Source: a virus. Taken from it: 43,771 nt of DNA. The stretch is from IMG/VR virus record IMGVR_UViG_3300025769_000234, positions 1-43,771 of that record; one strand, given 5' to 3'. The notes under the pieces are model-generated. The model saw only the letters and a list, made by a program, of their open reading frames with translations, was not told where the DNA came from and did no database searches. Each line of letters starts with the position of its first letter. Position 1 is the first letter of the stretch. Of this stretch, positions 1-8,716 are shown one piece after another. Both the position numbers and the translations under genes were made by a program.

Positions 1-2984
1 AACGCACCGGGATCGGTGGTGTCGCCAGAGCGGATGTTGCCGACGATGTCCGTGGTGGGGACATCAGCGTCTGCGTCAGGCCCGACGCCGCCGCCCAGGA
101 CATCGTTGTCGGGGTCGTCGATGAGGGCGCCGGTAGCGGCGTCGTAGATGGCCCAGTCGCCGGGGCCGGGGTCGAGATCCGTGGTCGGGGTGATCGGGTA
201 AGGCGAGCCTTGGAGGGCGAAGGGGAAAGAGTAGGTGCCGCCTAATCCGAAGTTGTTGGAACCCGACACATTTATTGTGCCTAAGCCGTCTGTAACCCAA
301 ACAGAACCGCTAACAAGCGCCAAGTTGTTTACAGCGTCAATGTTCATAACGCTGCCCGCAATGCCGTTTTGCCCGACGCGGATTGCCCTCGGGGAATCTA
401 GCAAGGTGCAGTTTCTGACCTTGTAATCTGCGGTACCCGCAATTGAAGGCGGCCGAACGTCTAGGGCAGCAAAGTTGGCGGATATGACGACGCAGTTTTC
501 AATTGTTATGGGCGCGACAGGAATTGAGGTGAGTGGTTGCGACAAAACTCCATAGTTCCCTGTGGCTGTAAGTATGAGGTTTCGGCATACGGTGCCACCG
601 GCGTTTACAAAGTTGTAGAAGCCATAGGTCCCTTTTAGGTTTAGGCCGTTGAAGACGGTGTAGTTTTCATTCTGCACCGTGACCGGATAAGTGCCCTGGA
701 TAATAACCCCAGCCGAAGAGTCGCCGCCATGCTCTGACCCCGCGGCAGGCTTGTAAGTCACATTGCGCGTGGCGTCGGTGGTCAGCGAACTAGAGAAGGT
801 CACATCCTCCGTGTAAGTCCCCGCATCCGCCTCAAACACGATAGCCCCGTTGTTCGCAACGAGGTCGGTGGACCCGAACTCTAGGGTAGCAATGCTTGCC
901 ACAGCGGCCTCGGCTGCCGTGAAGTCGATGTAGTCCCGCCCCTCACCAATCGTCTTCGTAACGACGGTCGGCCCCTGCGGGATCTCGAACGCACCGGGGT
1001 TGCTGATTTTTGCTCCGCGCGGGTTGCCGATGATGTCGTACCCAGGGACATCGCCCGCGCCGTCCAGAAAGCTCAGGCCCTGGCCGATGACATCGTTGTT
1101 CGGGCTGTCTAGCAGCGCGCCGTTCGAGGCGACATACAGCGCGTAGTCTCCGGCTCCGGGGTCGTAGGAGGTGCTGGCGGTGATCGTCGCGGGGCTGCCC
1201 TGGATGGCGACCGGGAAGGGTTGCGTCGCAGGGCCAAAGTTGTTGGAGCCGGTAGCCGAGGCGGCTCCAGCGCCACCTATTGCTTTGTCCGCAAGGCAGA
1301 GGGTGTTGATTAGCTCAAGGTTGATCGCGCCTGAGGCCGGAGCTGAATTGAGGAAATAACTGTAAGTTCCGACGACTGGGCCGAATGTGCAGTTGAGAAA
1401 TGATATGTCTACTGAGTAGCCACTTGTTTGCAGCCAAATGGCATACGCAAATCCCCAAGTTGCGCTAACCAAAAATGAGCAGTTTTTGACGCGGACAGGG
1501 TGACTTGCTGAGCCAACTGGGCCAGTCGCGCTAAGACCAGCTCTTAGGCAGCCACGATCCCCACCGGTGTAGACTATACAGTCTTCAAGGATGGTGCCTA
1601 CACCATCGCCAAGATAGACAACAGGGACCAAAGCGACCGCAGAGCTTTGTTGCAGCGACAAGCCCGAGAAAACGGTGAAGTCGTCAAAGAGCCGGATTAC
1701 GGATGCGGCGTTGAAGTCGATATTGACTCCGGCCCCAACGACCCCACCGTGCTCTGCCCCAGCGGCGGGCTTGTAGGTCACATTCCGAGTCGCATCCGTG
1801 ACCAGCGAGCTACTGAAGTTCACGCCCTCGTTGTAGGTGCCCGCATCCGCCTCGAAGACAATCCGCTCGTTGTTGAAGACAAGGTCGGCTGATGTGCCGA
1901 TGGTATCGACATAGGCCTCGGCGTCCGTGAAGTCGATGAAGTCTCCATCGGGCCCAATCGTCCGCGTAATCACCGTGGTCGCCTGCGGCACCTCAAACGC
2001 CCCAGGGTTTGCCAGAGCACCCGACCGCGCGTTGCCCAGGATATCCGTCGTCGGCACATCGCTGTTCACGGACGGGCCCACGCCGCCGCCAATCACATCG
2101 TTGTTGGGCGAGTCGAGCAGAGCCCCGTTCTTGCCCACATAGAGCGCGAAGTCGCCTGCGCCTGGGTCGTAGGCGGTTGAGGCGGTGATCGTCGCGGGGG
2201 TGCCTTGGAGCGCGACAGGGAACGGGTAATTGCTGACGCCGAAGTTGTTGGAGCCCGTGACGGTTACAGGCCCAACAGCCGTCGCTCTGTATGCGCGGTC
2301 ACTTATTGTCAAACAGTTGACGATCTCGGCGGTAATAGTTCCTCCTTGTGAGTTTAGGTTGTAGCCGTATCCGCCACTCGGAGCCCTGTTTATAGCGGTG
2401 CAGTTTCTGAATTTGCCGTCAGCCGTAAATCCGGAAAGAGTATAAAAGGCGAACCCGTACCTGTTGCCCTGATGAAAGGAAACGCAGTTTTCCGCCACAA
2501 TGCCCGCATTCTCGATTCCAAACAAACCTTGCTGGGTAGTGGACTCGAAGATGCAGTTCTGCGCCACGGTCCCTTGGACTTTTGTAGAGCAGGCATCGGA
2601 TATTGCACGCACACCTAGCCCGATCAGGTGAGTATTAGCGTCCTCAATAAAGAAACCCGGCGAACCCGTAAGCTGGTCGATGAAGACGCCCCCATCGAGG
2701 ATTCCTCCGTGCTCGCTACCTGCCGCAGCTTTGTAGGTCACATTGCGCGTAGCATCGGTCGTCAGGCTTGAACTAACGGCTATCTGACTAGGCTCGTTGT
2801 AGGTCCCCGCAGCCGCCTCGAAGACAATCGCCCCATCGCTAGCAACGAGGTCCGTAGAGCCAAACTCTGCGACGGCAATGTTCGCTACATCCGCTTCCGC
2901 GTCAGTAAAGTTGGTGTAGTCGTATTCCGGCGGCGCCGGAAGGGGCGGGTTAGGCCCAATCGTCTTCGTGATGACCGTGACCAT
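1..2984 (-). CDS. Modular beta-helix tail fibre/tailspike, N-terminal part (runs off left edge)
   Basis: The reading frame is open from the ATG at 2984 to the left edge (994 codons plus 2 nt, no stop). It contains three tandem modules of about 335 residues (roughly 2984-1985, 1984-975 and 974-1). Each has a TxTIG..(Y/F)xxFTDAEA start, an FGSTDLV..GAIVFEA strand, the core TDATRNVTYKxAAGxEHGG, a variable Cys/Asn-rich beta-rich middle, GSNNFG, and an end reading DPGxGDxALY..GALLDxPNNDV..DVPTTDI.GN.R..PGAF. Variable beta-rich middles between fixed ends fit a right-handed beta-helix fibre or spike that binds the host surface, but the fold is inferred. The start overlaps the upstream stop (TGATG at 2984). 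The 3' part lies at the right end of the window (43771-42431). In T7-like phages the fibre gene sits elsewhere, next to the ejection proteins. I am confident it is a structural receptor-binding-type protein, less so of its exact role. Confidence 0.8.
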   Translation of the reverse strand, partial: MVTVITKTIGPNPPLPAPPEYDYTNFTDAEADVANIAVAEFGSTDLVASDGAIVFEAAAGTYNEPSQIAVSSSLTTDATRNVTYKAAAGSEHGGILDGGVFIDQLTGSPGFFIEDANTHLIGLGVRAISDACSTKVQGTVAQNCIFESTTQQGLFGIENAGIVAENCVSFHQGNRYGFAFYTLSGFTADGKFRNCTAINRAPSGGYGYNLNSQGGTITAEIVNCLTISDRAYRATAVGPVTVTGSNNFGVSNYPFPVALQGTPATITASTAYDPGAGDFALYVGKNGALLDSPNNDVIGGGVGPSVNSDVPTTDILGNARSGALANPGAFEVPQATTVITRTIGPDGDFIDFTDAEAYVDTIGTSADLVFNNERIVFEADAGTYNEGVNFSSSLVTDATRNVTYKPAAGAEHGGVVGAGVNIDFNAASVIRLFDDFTVFSGLSLQQSSAVALVPVVYLGDGVGTILEDCIVYTGGDRGCLRAGLSATGPVGSASHPVRVKNCSFLVSATWGFAYAIWLQTSGYSVDISFLNCTFGPVVGTYSYFLNSAPASGAINLELINTLCLADKAIGGAGAASATGSNNFGPATQPFPVAIQGSPATITASTSYDPGAGDYALYVASNGALLDSPNNDVIGQGLSFLDGAGDVPGYDIIGNPRGAKISNPGAFEIPQGPTVVTKTIGEGRDYIDFTAAEAAVASIATLEFGSTDLVANNGAIVFEADAGTYTEDVTFSSSLTTDATRNVTYKPAAGSEHGGDSSAGVIIQGTYPVTVQNENYTVFNGLNLKGTYGFYNFVNAGGTVCRNLILTATGNYGVLSQPLTSIPVAPITIENCVVISANFAALDVRPPSIAGTADYKVRNCTLLDSPRAIRVGQNGIAGSVMNIDAVNNLALVSGSVWVTDGLGTINVSGSNNFGLGGTYSFPFALQGSPYPITPTTDLDPGPGDWAIYDAATGALIDDPDNDVLGGGVGPDADADVPTTDIVGNIRSGDTTDPGA

Positions 2985-3376
2985 CAGGCACCAGCTTTGT
3001 CGTGCATCGCCACCAGCACCGCTGACCACACCGCCTTCATGTCCTCAGGCGCCTCGTCCAGCGGGTGGTACTTGCGGTAACGCCCATCCGGCGTCTGCGG
3101 CAGGTTCTGGAGCGTGTAGCGCCGCTTGCCCAGCATCTCACGGCCTAGCTCCGGCTCGTTCGGGTCAATCAGGTCGCCCTCCCAAGGCGCAAGCAGAGCA
3201 CGCACTTCCGGGTCCGTAGGCTCACGGTCCACGATGTACAGGAAGGACCAGTCGCCACCCTCGTTAGCTACCAGCGCCTTACCAGGGAACGCTGCCGCGT
3301 CGTGGATGTTCACGATGTCGTGGTCGTCGTAGGTCAGACGACCGCCAGGGGTGCTGAAGCAGATGAGGGTAGCCAT
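2984..3376 (-). CDS. Unknown 130-residue virion-operon protein
   Basis: I do not recognise this family. The protein starts MATLICFSTPGGRLTYDD and is rich in acidic and aromatic residues, with no signal peptide or membrane segment. It lies between the probable decoration protein and the fibre, and its stop overlaps the fibre start (TGATG). It could be a small head-completion protein, or a fibre chaperone or attachment protein. Position is the only evidence for either. No clear Shine-Dalgarno precedes the ATG. The 11 nt around the start (GAACAATGGCT) are the same as at the decoration gene's start, and a strong hairpin lies just upstream. Confidence 0.75.
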   Translation of the reverse strand: MATLICFSTPGGRLTYDDHDIVNIHDAAAFPGKALVANEGGDWSFLYIVDREPTDPEVRALLAPWEGDLIDPNEPELGREMLGKRRYTLQNLPQTPDGRYRKYHPLDEAPEDMKAVWSAVLVAMHDKAGA

Positions 3377-3400
3377 TGTTCGTGTTGTGGGGGGTGGTGT

Positions 3401-3426
3401 GGCGCGGGAGCCGAAGCCCCCGCGCC
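3401..3426 (-). terminator. UUCG-capped hairpin after the decoration gene (attenuator or mRNA-stability element)
   Basis: On the minus strand an 11-bp stem (GGCGCGGGGGC / GCTCCCGCGCC, one G-T pair) encloses a TTCG tetraloop, 15 nt after the stop of the gene ending at 3441. No T-run follows (ACACCACC), so it is unlikely to be a full intrinsic terminator. It may slow polymerase, act as a partial terminator, or protect the 3' end of the abundant capsid mRNA. T7 has its terminator at the equivalent place after the capsid gene. Confidence 0.6.
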
Positions 3427-3440
3427 GTTTCTAGCTCAGA

Positions 3441-3911
3441 TCAGGCGAGCTTTTGGCCGAAGCCAGACACGCCGTCAAACATGACCCAGTCAAGCTCCGC
3501 GCCGTTGGAGCCTGTCTCAAGCATGAAGGCGACAATTTTGTCGCCAGCGGTAGGCGCAATAAGGTCGTTGGTGGTCACTTTGCCGGAGACGCCAACACCA
3601 ACAGCGGGAGTGCCGCTGACAAGGGCCTGGACGATGCCGGACAGAGCAAACAGGCCTTTTTCGCCCGAAGCCACACTCTCAAGAGCCACCGCCAGGATGC
3701 CGAACTCGTTGTCATCAACGGATGCGTCACCACTCGAGATGTTCTTGGTCTTGTAGAAGTGGGGGATGGTGTCTTCGTTGCTCGTAGACACTTCATCGGC
3801 CACAGCCACCACGTCACCTTTCGCAATGGCGGCGTGAGCCTCCAGTCGAACGGTGATGGTGCGAATGTCAAGGCCACCGCCGGGGCGGCCCATTCCAAAG
3901 AAATCAGCCAT
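3441..3911 (-). CDS. Probable capsid decoration/stabilisation protein
   Basis: This 156-residue protein is rich in Gly, Val and Ala and looks all-beta (DIRTITVRLEAHAAIAKGDV near the start, later SGKVTTNDLIAP). It begins 19 nt after the major capsid stop, behind a near-consensus Shine-Dalgarno (AAGGAGG at 3920-3926). The strong ribosome site, small size and place directly after the capsid gene suggest a protein made in many copies, such as a capsid decoration (cement) protein. Phage decoration proteins often hold this place. I assign the role from context and composition, not from a motif. A hairpin follows its stop. Confidence 0.65.
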   Translation of the reverse strand: MADFFGMGRPGGGLDIRTITVRLEAHAAIAKGDVVAVADEVSTSNEDTIPHFYKTKNISSGDASVDDNEFGILAVALESVASGEKGLFALSGIVQALVSGTPAVGVGVSGKVTTNDLIAPTAGDKIVAFMLETGSNGAELDWVMFDGVSGFGQKLA

Positions 3912-3919
3912 TGTTCAAT

Positions 3920-3926
3920 CCTCCTT
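3920..3926 (-). promoter_or_regulatory. Strong Shine-Dalgarno of the decoration gene
   Basis: AAGGAGG lies 8 nt before the ATG at 3911. It stands out because most genes of this operon lack a clear Shine-Dalgarno and rely on overlapping stop and start codons. Confidence 0.85.
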
Positions 3927-3929
3927 AGA

Positions 3930-5072
3930 TCAGGCGGTGTAGGTGTAACGCACACCATCGGGGGAAAGGATGCCGTGACGCTGACGCGAGCGGCAAACAA
4001 AGTTGTACCAGCTATCCACCGGGATGATGGTGGTGAAGGGCTGGTTCGGGTGACGCATCGACGGGTGCTGGTACATGTAGCGCGTGCTGTGGAACACATA
4101 CTTCATGTAGTTGCCGTTGATGAAATAGTACCGAGGGCCCTGGTTGGTCGCTTGCCCTTCCGTGGCGCTGCCCGCGTAGCCCGTGTAGGTGTCGAGCTTG
4201 GAGGCGTGCACCAGATCAATGCCAGCGTACTTAGGCGACTGGTAAGCAGGGTCTTGACGAGAGGCCGTAACAAAGGTGTCTTGGCTTTCGCGCAGAAGCT
4301 GCTGGTAAATCCGCAGACCGGCCTTCGAGCAGCCGATGAACATGGCGTTCAGCGACGGGTTCTCGAAATACTCCTGATGGCTCGGCGGCGGAGTGAACTG
4401 CACATCCAGGAACAGCTTGTCCATCTTGCTGATGATGTTGCCGCTGTTGTCAACATCAGTCGAGTTATAAGTTTCCTGCTGCGGAACCCACTTGGGGTAG
4501 GTCACAGGGGAAAGCCCTTGGACATCCGAGAAGCCGGTATACAGACCGTTAGACTCCTCGTTGAGGAAGGCCGGGATGCTGTAGGGGCGGGTGCCGGTGC
4601 TGTCCTCCATGTCCGTCTTGGACGGAATGGCGAACAGGGCGTCCTCCATGCCGTTCAGAATGGAAGTCCAGAGACGCTGCTCCTTAACGCGCTTGAGCCG
4701 CTTGTAGGCGTGGTGGCGCGCGCCGCGCGACAGGCCACCGCCCACATTCAGTTCCACTTCGGCATCGGTGTAGGCCATGTGGTCCACACAGAAGCGCCAG
4801 TGGATTTCCCAGTTCTCCAGCACCTGGGGGTTCTCCCAGGTGAAGGTCTGGTTCGGCTCGTAGTATTGGAAGGTGCTCTCCTCGTCAAACATGATGGTGT
4901 CTTTGATCGACGCACCACCCTGAATGGTTTCGGAGGGGCCCTTACCCCGCATGAAGCGACGCAGCAAGTAGTTGTTCTTGACTGCTTCGTTGACCACATC
5001 TTCGGCGCTCGTCAGGAACGCCGGTCCCGTGGTATCGACAAAGTCGGTGAAAGTAGAAAGTGCAGAAGCCAT
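3930..5072 (-). CDS. Major capsid protein
   Basis: This 380-residue protein starts MASALSTFTDFVDTTGPAFL. It follows the scaffold gene and precedes the decoration gene, the classic place for the major head protein. It has its own Shine-Dalgarno (AGGAG, 5079-5083), unlike most neighbours, which fits very high expression. The sequence is a soluble mixed alpha/beta protein with many aromatic residues and no membrane segment. I do not recognise a named capsid family from sequence alone; an HK97-type fold is expected but not shown. A 544-residue open frame on the opposite strand here is an antisense shadow. Confidence 0.85.
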   Translation of the reverse strand: MASALSTFTDFVDTTGPAFLTSAEDVVNEAVKNNYLLRRFMRGKGPSETIQGGASIKDTIMFDEESTFQYYEPNQTFTWENPQVLENWEIHWRFCVDHMAYTDAEVELNVGGGLSRGARHHAYKRLKRVKEQRLWTSILNGMEDALFAIPSKTDMEDSTGTRPYSIPAFLNEESNGLYTGFSDVQGLSPVTYPKWVPQQETYNSTDVDNSGNIISKMDKLFLDVQFTPPPSHQEYFENPSLNAMFIGCSKAGLRIYQQLLRESQDTFVTASRQDPAYQSPKYAGIDLVHASKLDTYTGYAGSATEGQATNQGPRYYFINGNYMKYVFHSTRYMYQHPSMRHPNQPFTTIIPVDSWYNFVCRSRQRHGILSPDGVRYTYTA

Positions 5073-5093
5073 CTCTTACTCCTATGAGATGCC

Positions 5094-6089
5094 CTAACGG
5101 CCCGTCAGCGCTCTTGCCTTTGCGATGCGGTCGGGATCGTCGCTTTCCAGCAATGCGAGGACTCGGTCCTCTACATCTTCGCCAGACAGCACCCCTTCCT
5201 CCATTCGCTCGCCAATCGCCCGTGACGGCGTACCGTTATTACGAAGGTTACGAAGTTTAGTGGTTGCCGACTCGGCCTCCCCTCGAAGCTGGTCACGGAA
5301 CTCGAACGCAATCGCGTCCTCCATCAGCTGCCCGATGTCGTTGTGCGAATCGGCGCTGTAGAGTTTGTTCATGCGTTGGATCACGCGGCCATACTCCTCG
5401 CTAGAGGTGTCGGCGACTTGCGGAAACCGATCCGCAAGCCGAGCGCGCGCTGCCTCAATCTGCTGCCCGGCAATGAAGTTTTGCAGCCCTTGCAACTGCT
5501 GCTGCAAAGGGGCCAACACTGCCGCATAGGATTTTGCCAGCATTTCGGTGCCTTCGTCGTCTAGCCCGGCATAGTCAGCAAACACTCGCGCAGCTTGTTG
5601 CAGGTCACCCGAGATGGGTTGACCGGTAGGCGCCTCTGCTGTGGTGGGCTCCTCCGGCTCCTCTTGGGTCTGCTCGTCTTCGCGGGCCTGCTTTGCCTTG
5701 GACTCAGAAAGCATCCGATCAACGTCGGACTGCACCTTCTTGCGATGGGCAGCCAGGCGCATAACGGCCTCGTCGCTCAAAGCTCCGAGGTCGTCTTTTG
5801 AAAACCCGTCGCGCCGCAAGACGCTCCAGGCCTCTGCGATTTCATCCGTGTCGATGTCTTCGCGTGCATCCCGCTCTTGGGCTTGCGGTTCGGAGGGTTG
5901 ACCCGTTTCAGCAATGGGCTCCTCGACCGGCTCAGGTGCAGGTTGTTCGTCGTCGTCAGCGCCGTCAATCTCCATGAGGTATGCGCTTTCGCGCTCCTCA
6001 ATGGCGCTAACCGTTTCGGGCGTCGTGCCCTCGGCAAAAGGCAGCTGGGGGTCGCTGCTTTGCGTGTCTTGTGTAGTCGTGTCAGTCAT
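5094..6089 (-). CDS. Capsid scaffolding protein
   Basis: This 331-residue protein is strongly acidic in its N-terminal half, with runs of E, P, Q and D. It then becomes a helical, coiled-coil-like segment (VLAPLQQQLQGLQNFIAGQQ, around residue 190), with a charged helical C-terminus that often binds coat protein in scaffolds. It lies between the portal cluster and the major capsid gene, as scaffolds do in T7 and P22. It would fill the procapsid and leave, or be cleaved, before packaging. The start at 6089 overlaps the previous stop (TGATG). The assignment rests on composition and position, which together are convincing. Confidence 0.8.
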   Translation of the reverse strand: MTDTTTQDTQSSDPQLPFAEGTTPETVSAIEERESAYLMEIDGADDDEQPAPEPVEEPIAETGQPSEPQAQERDAREDIDTDEIAEAWSVLRRDGFSKDDLGALSDEAVMRLAAHRKKVQSDVDRMLSESKAKQAREDEQTQEEPEEPTTAEAPTGQPISGDLQQAARVFADYAGLDDEGTEMLAKSYAAVLAPLQQQLQGLQNFIAGQQIEAARARLADRFPQVADTSSEEYGRVIQRMNKLYSADSHNDIGQLMEDAIAFEFRDQLRGEAESATTKLRNLRNNGTPSRAIGERMEEGVLSGEDVEDRVLALLESDDPDRIAKARALTGR

Positions 6090-6286
6090 CAGAGTTGGTC
6101 ATACTCGATGGTGATGCCCTCTTTGTCGCGGGCGCGAGCCATAGAGTTTTCGATCTCCCGGCGGCTCGTGAAAACCGGGCGACCCTGTTTGTCGAACTCG
6201 CCTTTATGGTGCTTCCAGTTGCGCGGAAGCTGGGTGCTGGCAAAGTTAGGCGTCTTCTTGACGATGATTCCGAATCGCTTGCTCAT
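6089..6286 (-). CDS. Small unknown structural-operon protein (65 aa)
   Basis: A basic 65-residue protein (MSKRFGIIVKKTPNFASTQL near the start) with many Lys, Arg and Asn and an acidic C-terminal end. The family is not recognised. It is coupled on both sides: its start lies in an ATGA overlap with the HNH-like gene and its stop in a TGATG overlap with the scaffold gene. It could be a minor head protein. Confidence 0.65.
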   Translation of the reverse strand: MSKRFGIIVKKTPNFASTQLPRNWKHHKGEFDKQGRPVFTSRREIENSMARARDKEGITIEYDQL

Positions 6287-6531
6287 TTGGATTTGGCTCC
6301 TTTGCTGCGGTTTGCGCGCCTGCTGACTATACGGGTGTTGCTGCGACTGTTGCTACCACCTTTACTGAGTGGCCGCTTGTGGTCAACCTCTTTGCCGTCG
6401 CCCTTGCGGACCTGACCGGCCTTTGCGGCGCGGCGGCGCGCTTGCACGCGCTTGGTGCGGTCTGCAATAGCCTTGGGTGAGGAGTGATCGCGGGCGTACT
6501 CCTTTTTGTAGTCTCGCTTGCGGCGGGCCAT
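6283..6531 (-). CDS. HNH-like small phage protein
   Basis: An 82-residue, very basic protein. Its C-terminal half has an HNH-like core, VDHKRPLSKGGSNSRSNTRI, followed by SRRANRSKG: a DH pair, an Asn-rich loop and a final Asn, as in HNH nucleases. Small proteins of the type 'RDYKKEYAR..KGDGKEVDHK' occur next to portal and scaffold genes in many phages. HNH proteins near terminase genes often assist DNA cleavage at packaging. Whether this short form is catalytic is unknown, because the two Cys pairs of larger HNH enzymes are absent. The start at 6531 (TAATG overlap) is preferred to an ATG five codons upstream. Confidence 0.8.
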   Translation of the reverse strand: MARRKRDYKKEYARDHSSPKAIADRTKRVQARRRAAKAGQVRKGDGKEVDHKRPLSKGGSNSRSNTRIVSRRANRSKGAKSK

Positions 6532-6812
6532 TACCACTTCTTGCACGACCAGTACCGTGCCGTCAGCTTGCTGGGGGGCCTAGAGTCGCAGCCGTGGCGG
6601 GCGCGGAAGTTCTTGCGGCGCCCAGGCTGATCTTTCTTGATGGTCATGTTGGGGTCGCCAAACCGAATGAGCTTCACCCGGCTGCCGTCTTTTGCCAGCA
6701 CGGCAAACTTCTTGCTCTTGCCGGGAGTGCGCTTGGGCTTGTTGTAGCCACTAAAGCACTCGCCAGCCCGACAGAGCTTGCTGCTTTTCTTTTTGCTCGC
6801 TTTCTTAGCCAT
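6531..6812 (-). CDS. Small basic conserved viral protein with FRARH-xC...YWSC motif
   Basis: A 93-residue Lys/Arg-rich protein with a conserved-looking core: VKLIRFGDPNMTIKKDQ, then RRKNFRARHGCDS and YWSCKKW at the C-terminus. Two Cys in the C-terminal part and two near residues 15-20 could bind zinc. I recall similar small proteins of unknown function in aquatic phages and large DNA viruses, but cannot give the family number with certainty. It is coupled to the portal gene by TGATG at 6812 and to the HNH-like gene by TAATG. A minor head or DNA-associated role is possible. Confidence 0.7.
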   Translation of the reverse strand: MAKKASKKKSSKLCRAGECFSGYNKPKRTPGKSKKFAVLAKDGSRVKLIRFGDPNMTIKKDQPGRRKNFRARHGCDSRPPSKLTARYWSCKKW

Positions 6813-8716
6813 CACATTGCGGAGTTCATGCCCTGCACTCGCTGGGGAGCGCCCGTGGCTGACGCTTGCTGCTGCATTGCTTGCAGCATTGCGGCCATGT
6901 CTTGCCCGGCCATCGGGATGGTCTTGCTCGGAGGCTTTCCGGTCTGGAGCCCTTTCGGGCCCGCGTCCTTCTCTAGGCGCGGCTGCATTGAGGCGGCCGC
7001 CACCATGGTTTGCTGCTGGCGTTGAGCGCTGAGATCCTGAGCAAGACGCTCCAGCAGTCGGTCGTCAATTAGCTCAATCATGTCGGGCGCGTTCATCGCG
7101 TTGCCAATCTTCGCAAAGTGATCTTTCCACGGGTAGTCCGGGAACACCTGCATGAGCTGCAAGCTGTTGAGCAACATTGAGTGCATTTCCAAGGCGCGCT
7201 TCTGCGCCATACCCTCGGACGCACGCTCCATGCTGTACGGCTCAATCTCAAGCTCCAGGTCGTCGAAGCTGTAGTCGCCGTCTTCATGACCGCCGCCTTG
7301 GAACATTGCGGTAATCTCGGGCGGCAGCCCAAGCTCCTTCATTGCGTCCTCGCCCAGAGGGAACACGATGTCGTCATCGTGATACATGTAGAAGGCTACG
7401 CGAGTTAGCGCTTCGCAGACGCTCGACGTAAACGACTGGCGAATGAACGCCATGCGGGTGTTGGCCGCTTCCGACGCAATGCTGTGTTCCGTCGCTGTGC
7501 CTGCACCAGAGATGCTGCCACGGAGGGCCTCGTCCATACCAAGGACGCGATCCGCGCGATGGCGGCATGTAGCAATCCAATTGGCTTGCTGGTCAGTCTG
7601 TCCGCCCATGACGAACTCCTGCACCAGTGCTTTGCCGTCCTCGAACGGCACAACCGCGACATAGTCGTGTTCGACATTTTTGACAAGCTGTGCTGTGCGC
7701 GGGTCGTTGACGCCAACGATGCGCTTGTGCTTCATCATGCTGTTGCTGGCAGCGATGACATGATCGTTGAGATCGCGAACCTGCGCCTCGACGGCGGTAA
7801 GCGGCGCAAGGGGGTAGACCTTTGACGGCACCTTGTACGCGCCAAACATTACATAGGGCCCAGTTGCCGGGCCGTAGTAGGGGCGCGGCTCGCGCACAAA
7901 ATGCGCTGAGCAGTCCTCTTCCGGGTCAATTGCGCCGAGAGGTTGATTGACGCCCAGCGTGTAGATCGTGCCGTAAAACCCCTGCTTTGGGCCGGGGCTG
8001 TCATCGAGCGTTACCTCGGGCACATAGATCTCGTAGCACCAGACCTCTTCGCGGTCGGGCGTCTTTTTGTGCCCCGTGCCCCACTTGCGGTTGGGGTCAT
8101 CAGACGCGCCTAGCTGTTGAATGCTCTCTAGGTTCCACCCCTGCTCTGGGCGGCTCTCGGCGAGGTCTTCCAGATCCTCCAGGTCCATGCGCCACATGTG
8201 CCCAGAAAAACGCGCATCAGCAAAGCGCTCGGCCTCGGGGTCAACAAAGAAGCGGCGCGGGTCAATGCGCTCGCATTGCGGCCACTTCTCATCGTGATCG
8301 CACCCAGGGCGCTTAGGGTACCCATACTTCTGCTTGTGGTCTGGGCGAATCAGGGCAACGCCAAACCCAAGCAGGATGTCAGAGGCCAGCTCTACGAGGA
8401 CGCTTCGGAGGTTAGTGTCGCGGCACCAGCGGTTGAGTCCGTGCCTAATGGCTTCGGCCACATCCTTCTGAGCCCCAGGCCTTCGCGTGTTGACGCGCAC
8501 GCGCGGGTTGTCGAACACAAGCCGGGGCACCATGAGCGACACGTACTCGTAGTAAGTGTTCTCTGGAGAGTAGTCTGCCGTGAAGTCGCCCTGCCGGTCA
8601 TAGAACGGCCCGTGATACTTCGCGATCTTTTCTTCGTAGCCTTCAAGGTGCTTGTCGCGATACAGGATCGCGGCATCCACCTCGGCCATTAGGTTGCTGG
8701 GCGTAGTCTTGAGCAT
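6812..8716 (-). CDS. Portal (head-tail connector) protein
   Basis: This 634-residue protein lies directly after the large terminase and before the scaffold and capsid genes, where portals normally are. Its N-terminal half has portal-like features (YEYVSLMVPRLVFDNPRVRV around residues 70-90), and it ends in a Gln/Met/Ala-rich tail (MAAMLQAMQQQ), like the barrel or C-terminal regions of several podovirus portals. Twelve copies would form the ring through which DNA is packaged and ejected. The start at 8716 overlaps the terminase stop (TGATG); an ATG 35 codons upstream would lie inside the terminase gene and is rejected. Confidence 0.85.
   Translation of the reverse strand: MLKTTPSNLMAEVDAAILYRDKHLEGYEEKIAKYHGPFYDRQGDFTADYSPENTYYEYVSLMVPRLVFDNPRVRVNTRRPGAQKDVAEAIRHGLNRWCRDTNLRSVLVELASDILLGFGVALIRPDHKQKYGYPKRPGCDHDEKWPQCERIDPRRFFVDPEAERFADARFSGHMWRMDLEDLEDLAESRPEQGWNLESIQQLGASDDPNRKWGTGHKKTPDREEVWCYEIYVPEVTLDDSPGPKQGFYGTIYTLGVNQPLGAIDPEEDCSAHFVREPRPYYGPATGPYVMFGAYKVPSKVYPLAPLTAVEAQVRDLNDHVIAASNSMMKHKRIVGVNDPRTAQLVKNVEHDYVAVVPFEDGKALVQEFVMGGQTDQQANWIATCRHRADRVLGMDEALRGSISGAGTATEHSIASEAANTRMAFIRQSFTSSVCEALTRVAFYMYHDDDIVFPLGEDAMKELGLPPEITAMFQGGGHEDGDYSFDDLELEIEPYSMERASEGMAQKRALEMHSMLLNSLQLMQVFPDYPWKDHFAKIGNAMNAPDMIELIDDRLLERLAQDLSAQRQQQTMVAAASMQPRLEKDAGPKGLQTGKPPSKTIPMAGQDMAAMLQAMQQQASATGAPQRVQGMNSAM

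Noticed and set aside
1-174. A direct terminal repeat of the phage genome (1-174 versus 42852-43025)
   Set aside because: The right copy is not at the end of the window and has two differences; it is a paralogous part of a repeated protein module, not a terminal redundancy.
3453-5087. A 544-codon open frame on the plus strand
   Set aside because: It is antisense to the major capsid and decoration genes, whose minus-strand frames have good ribosome sites and correct context; the plus product is Arg/Val/His-rich noise.
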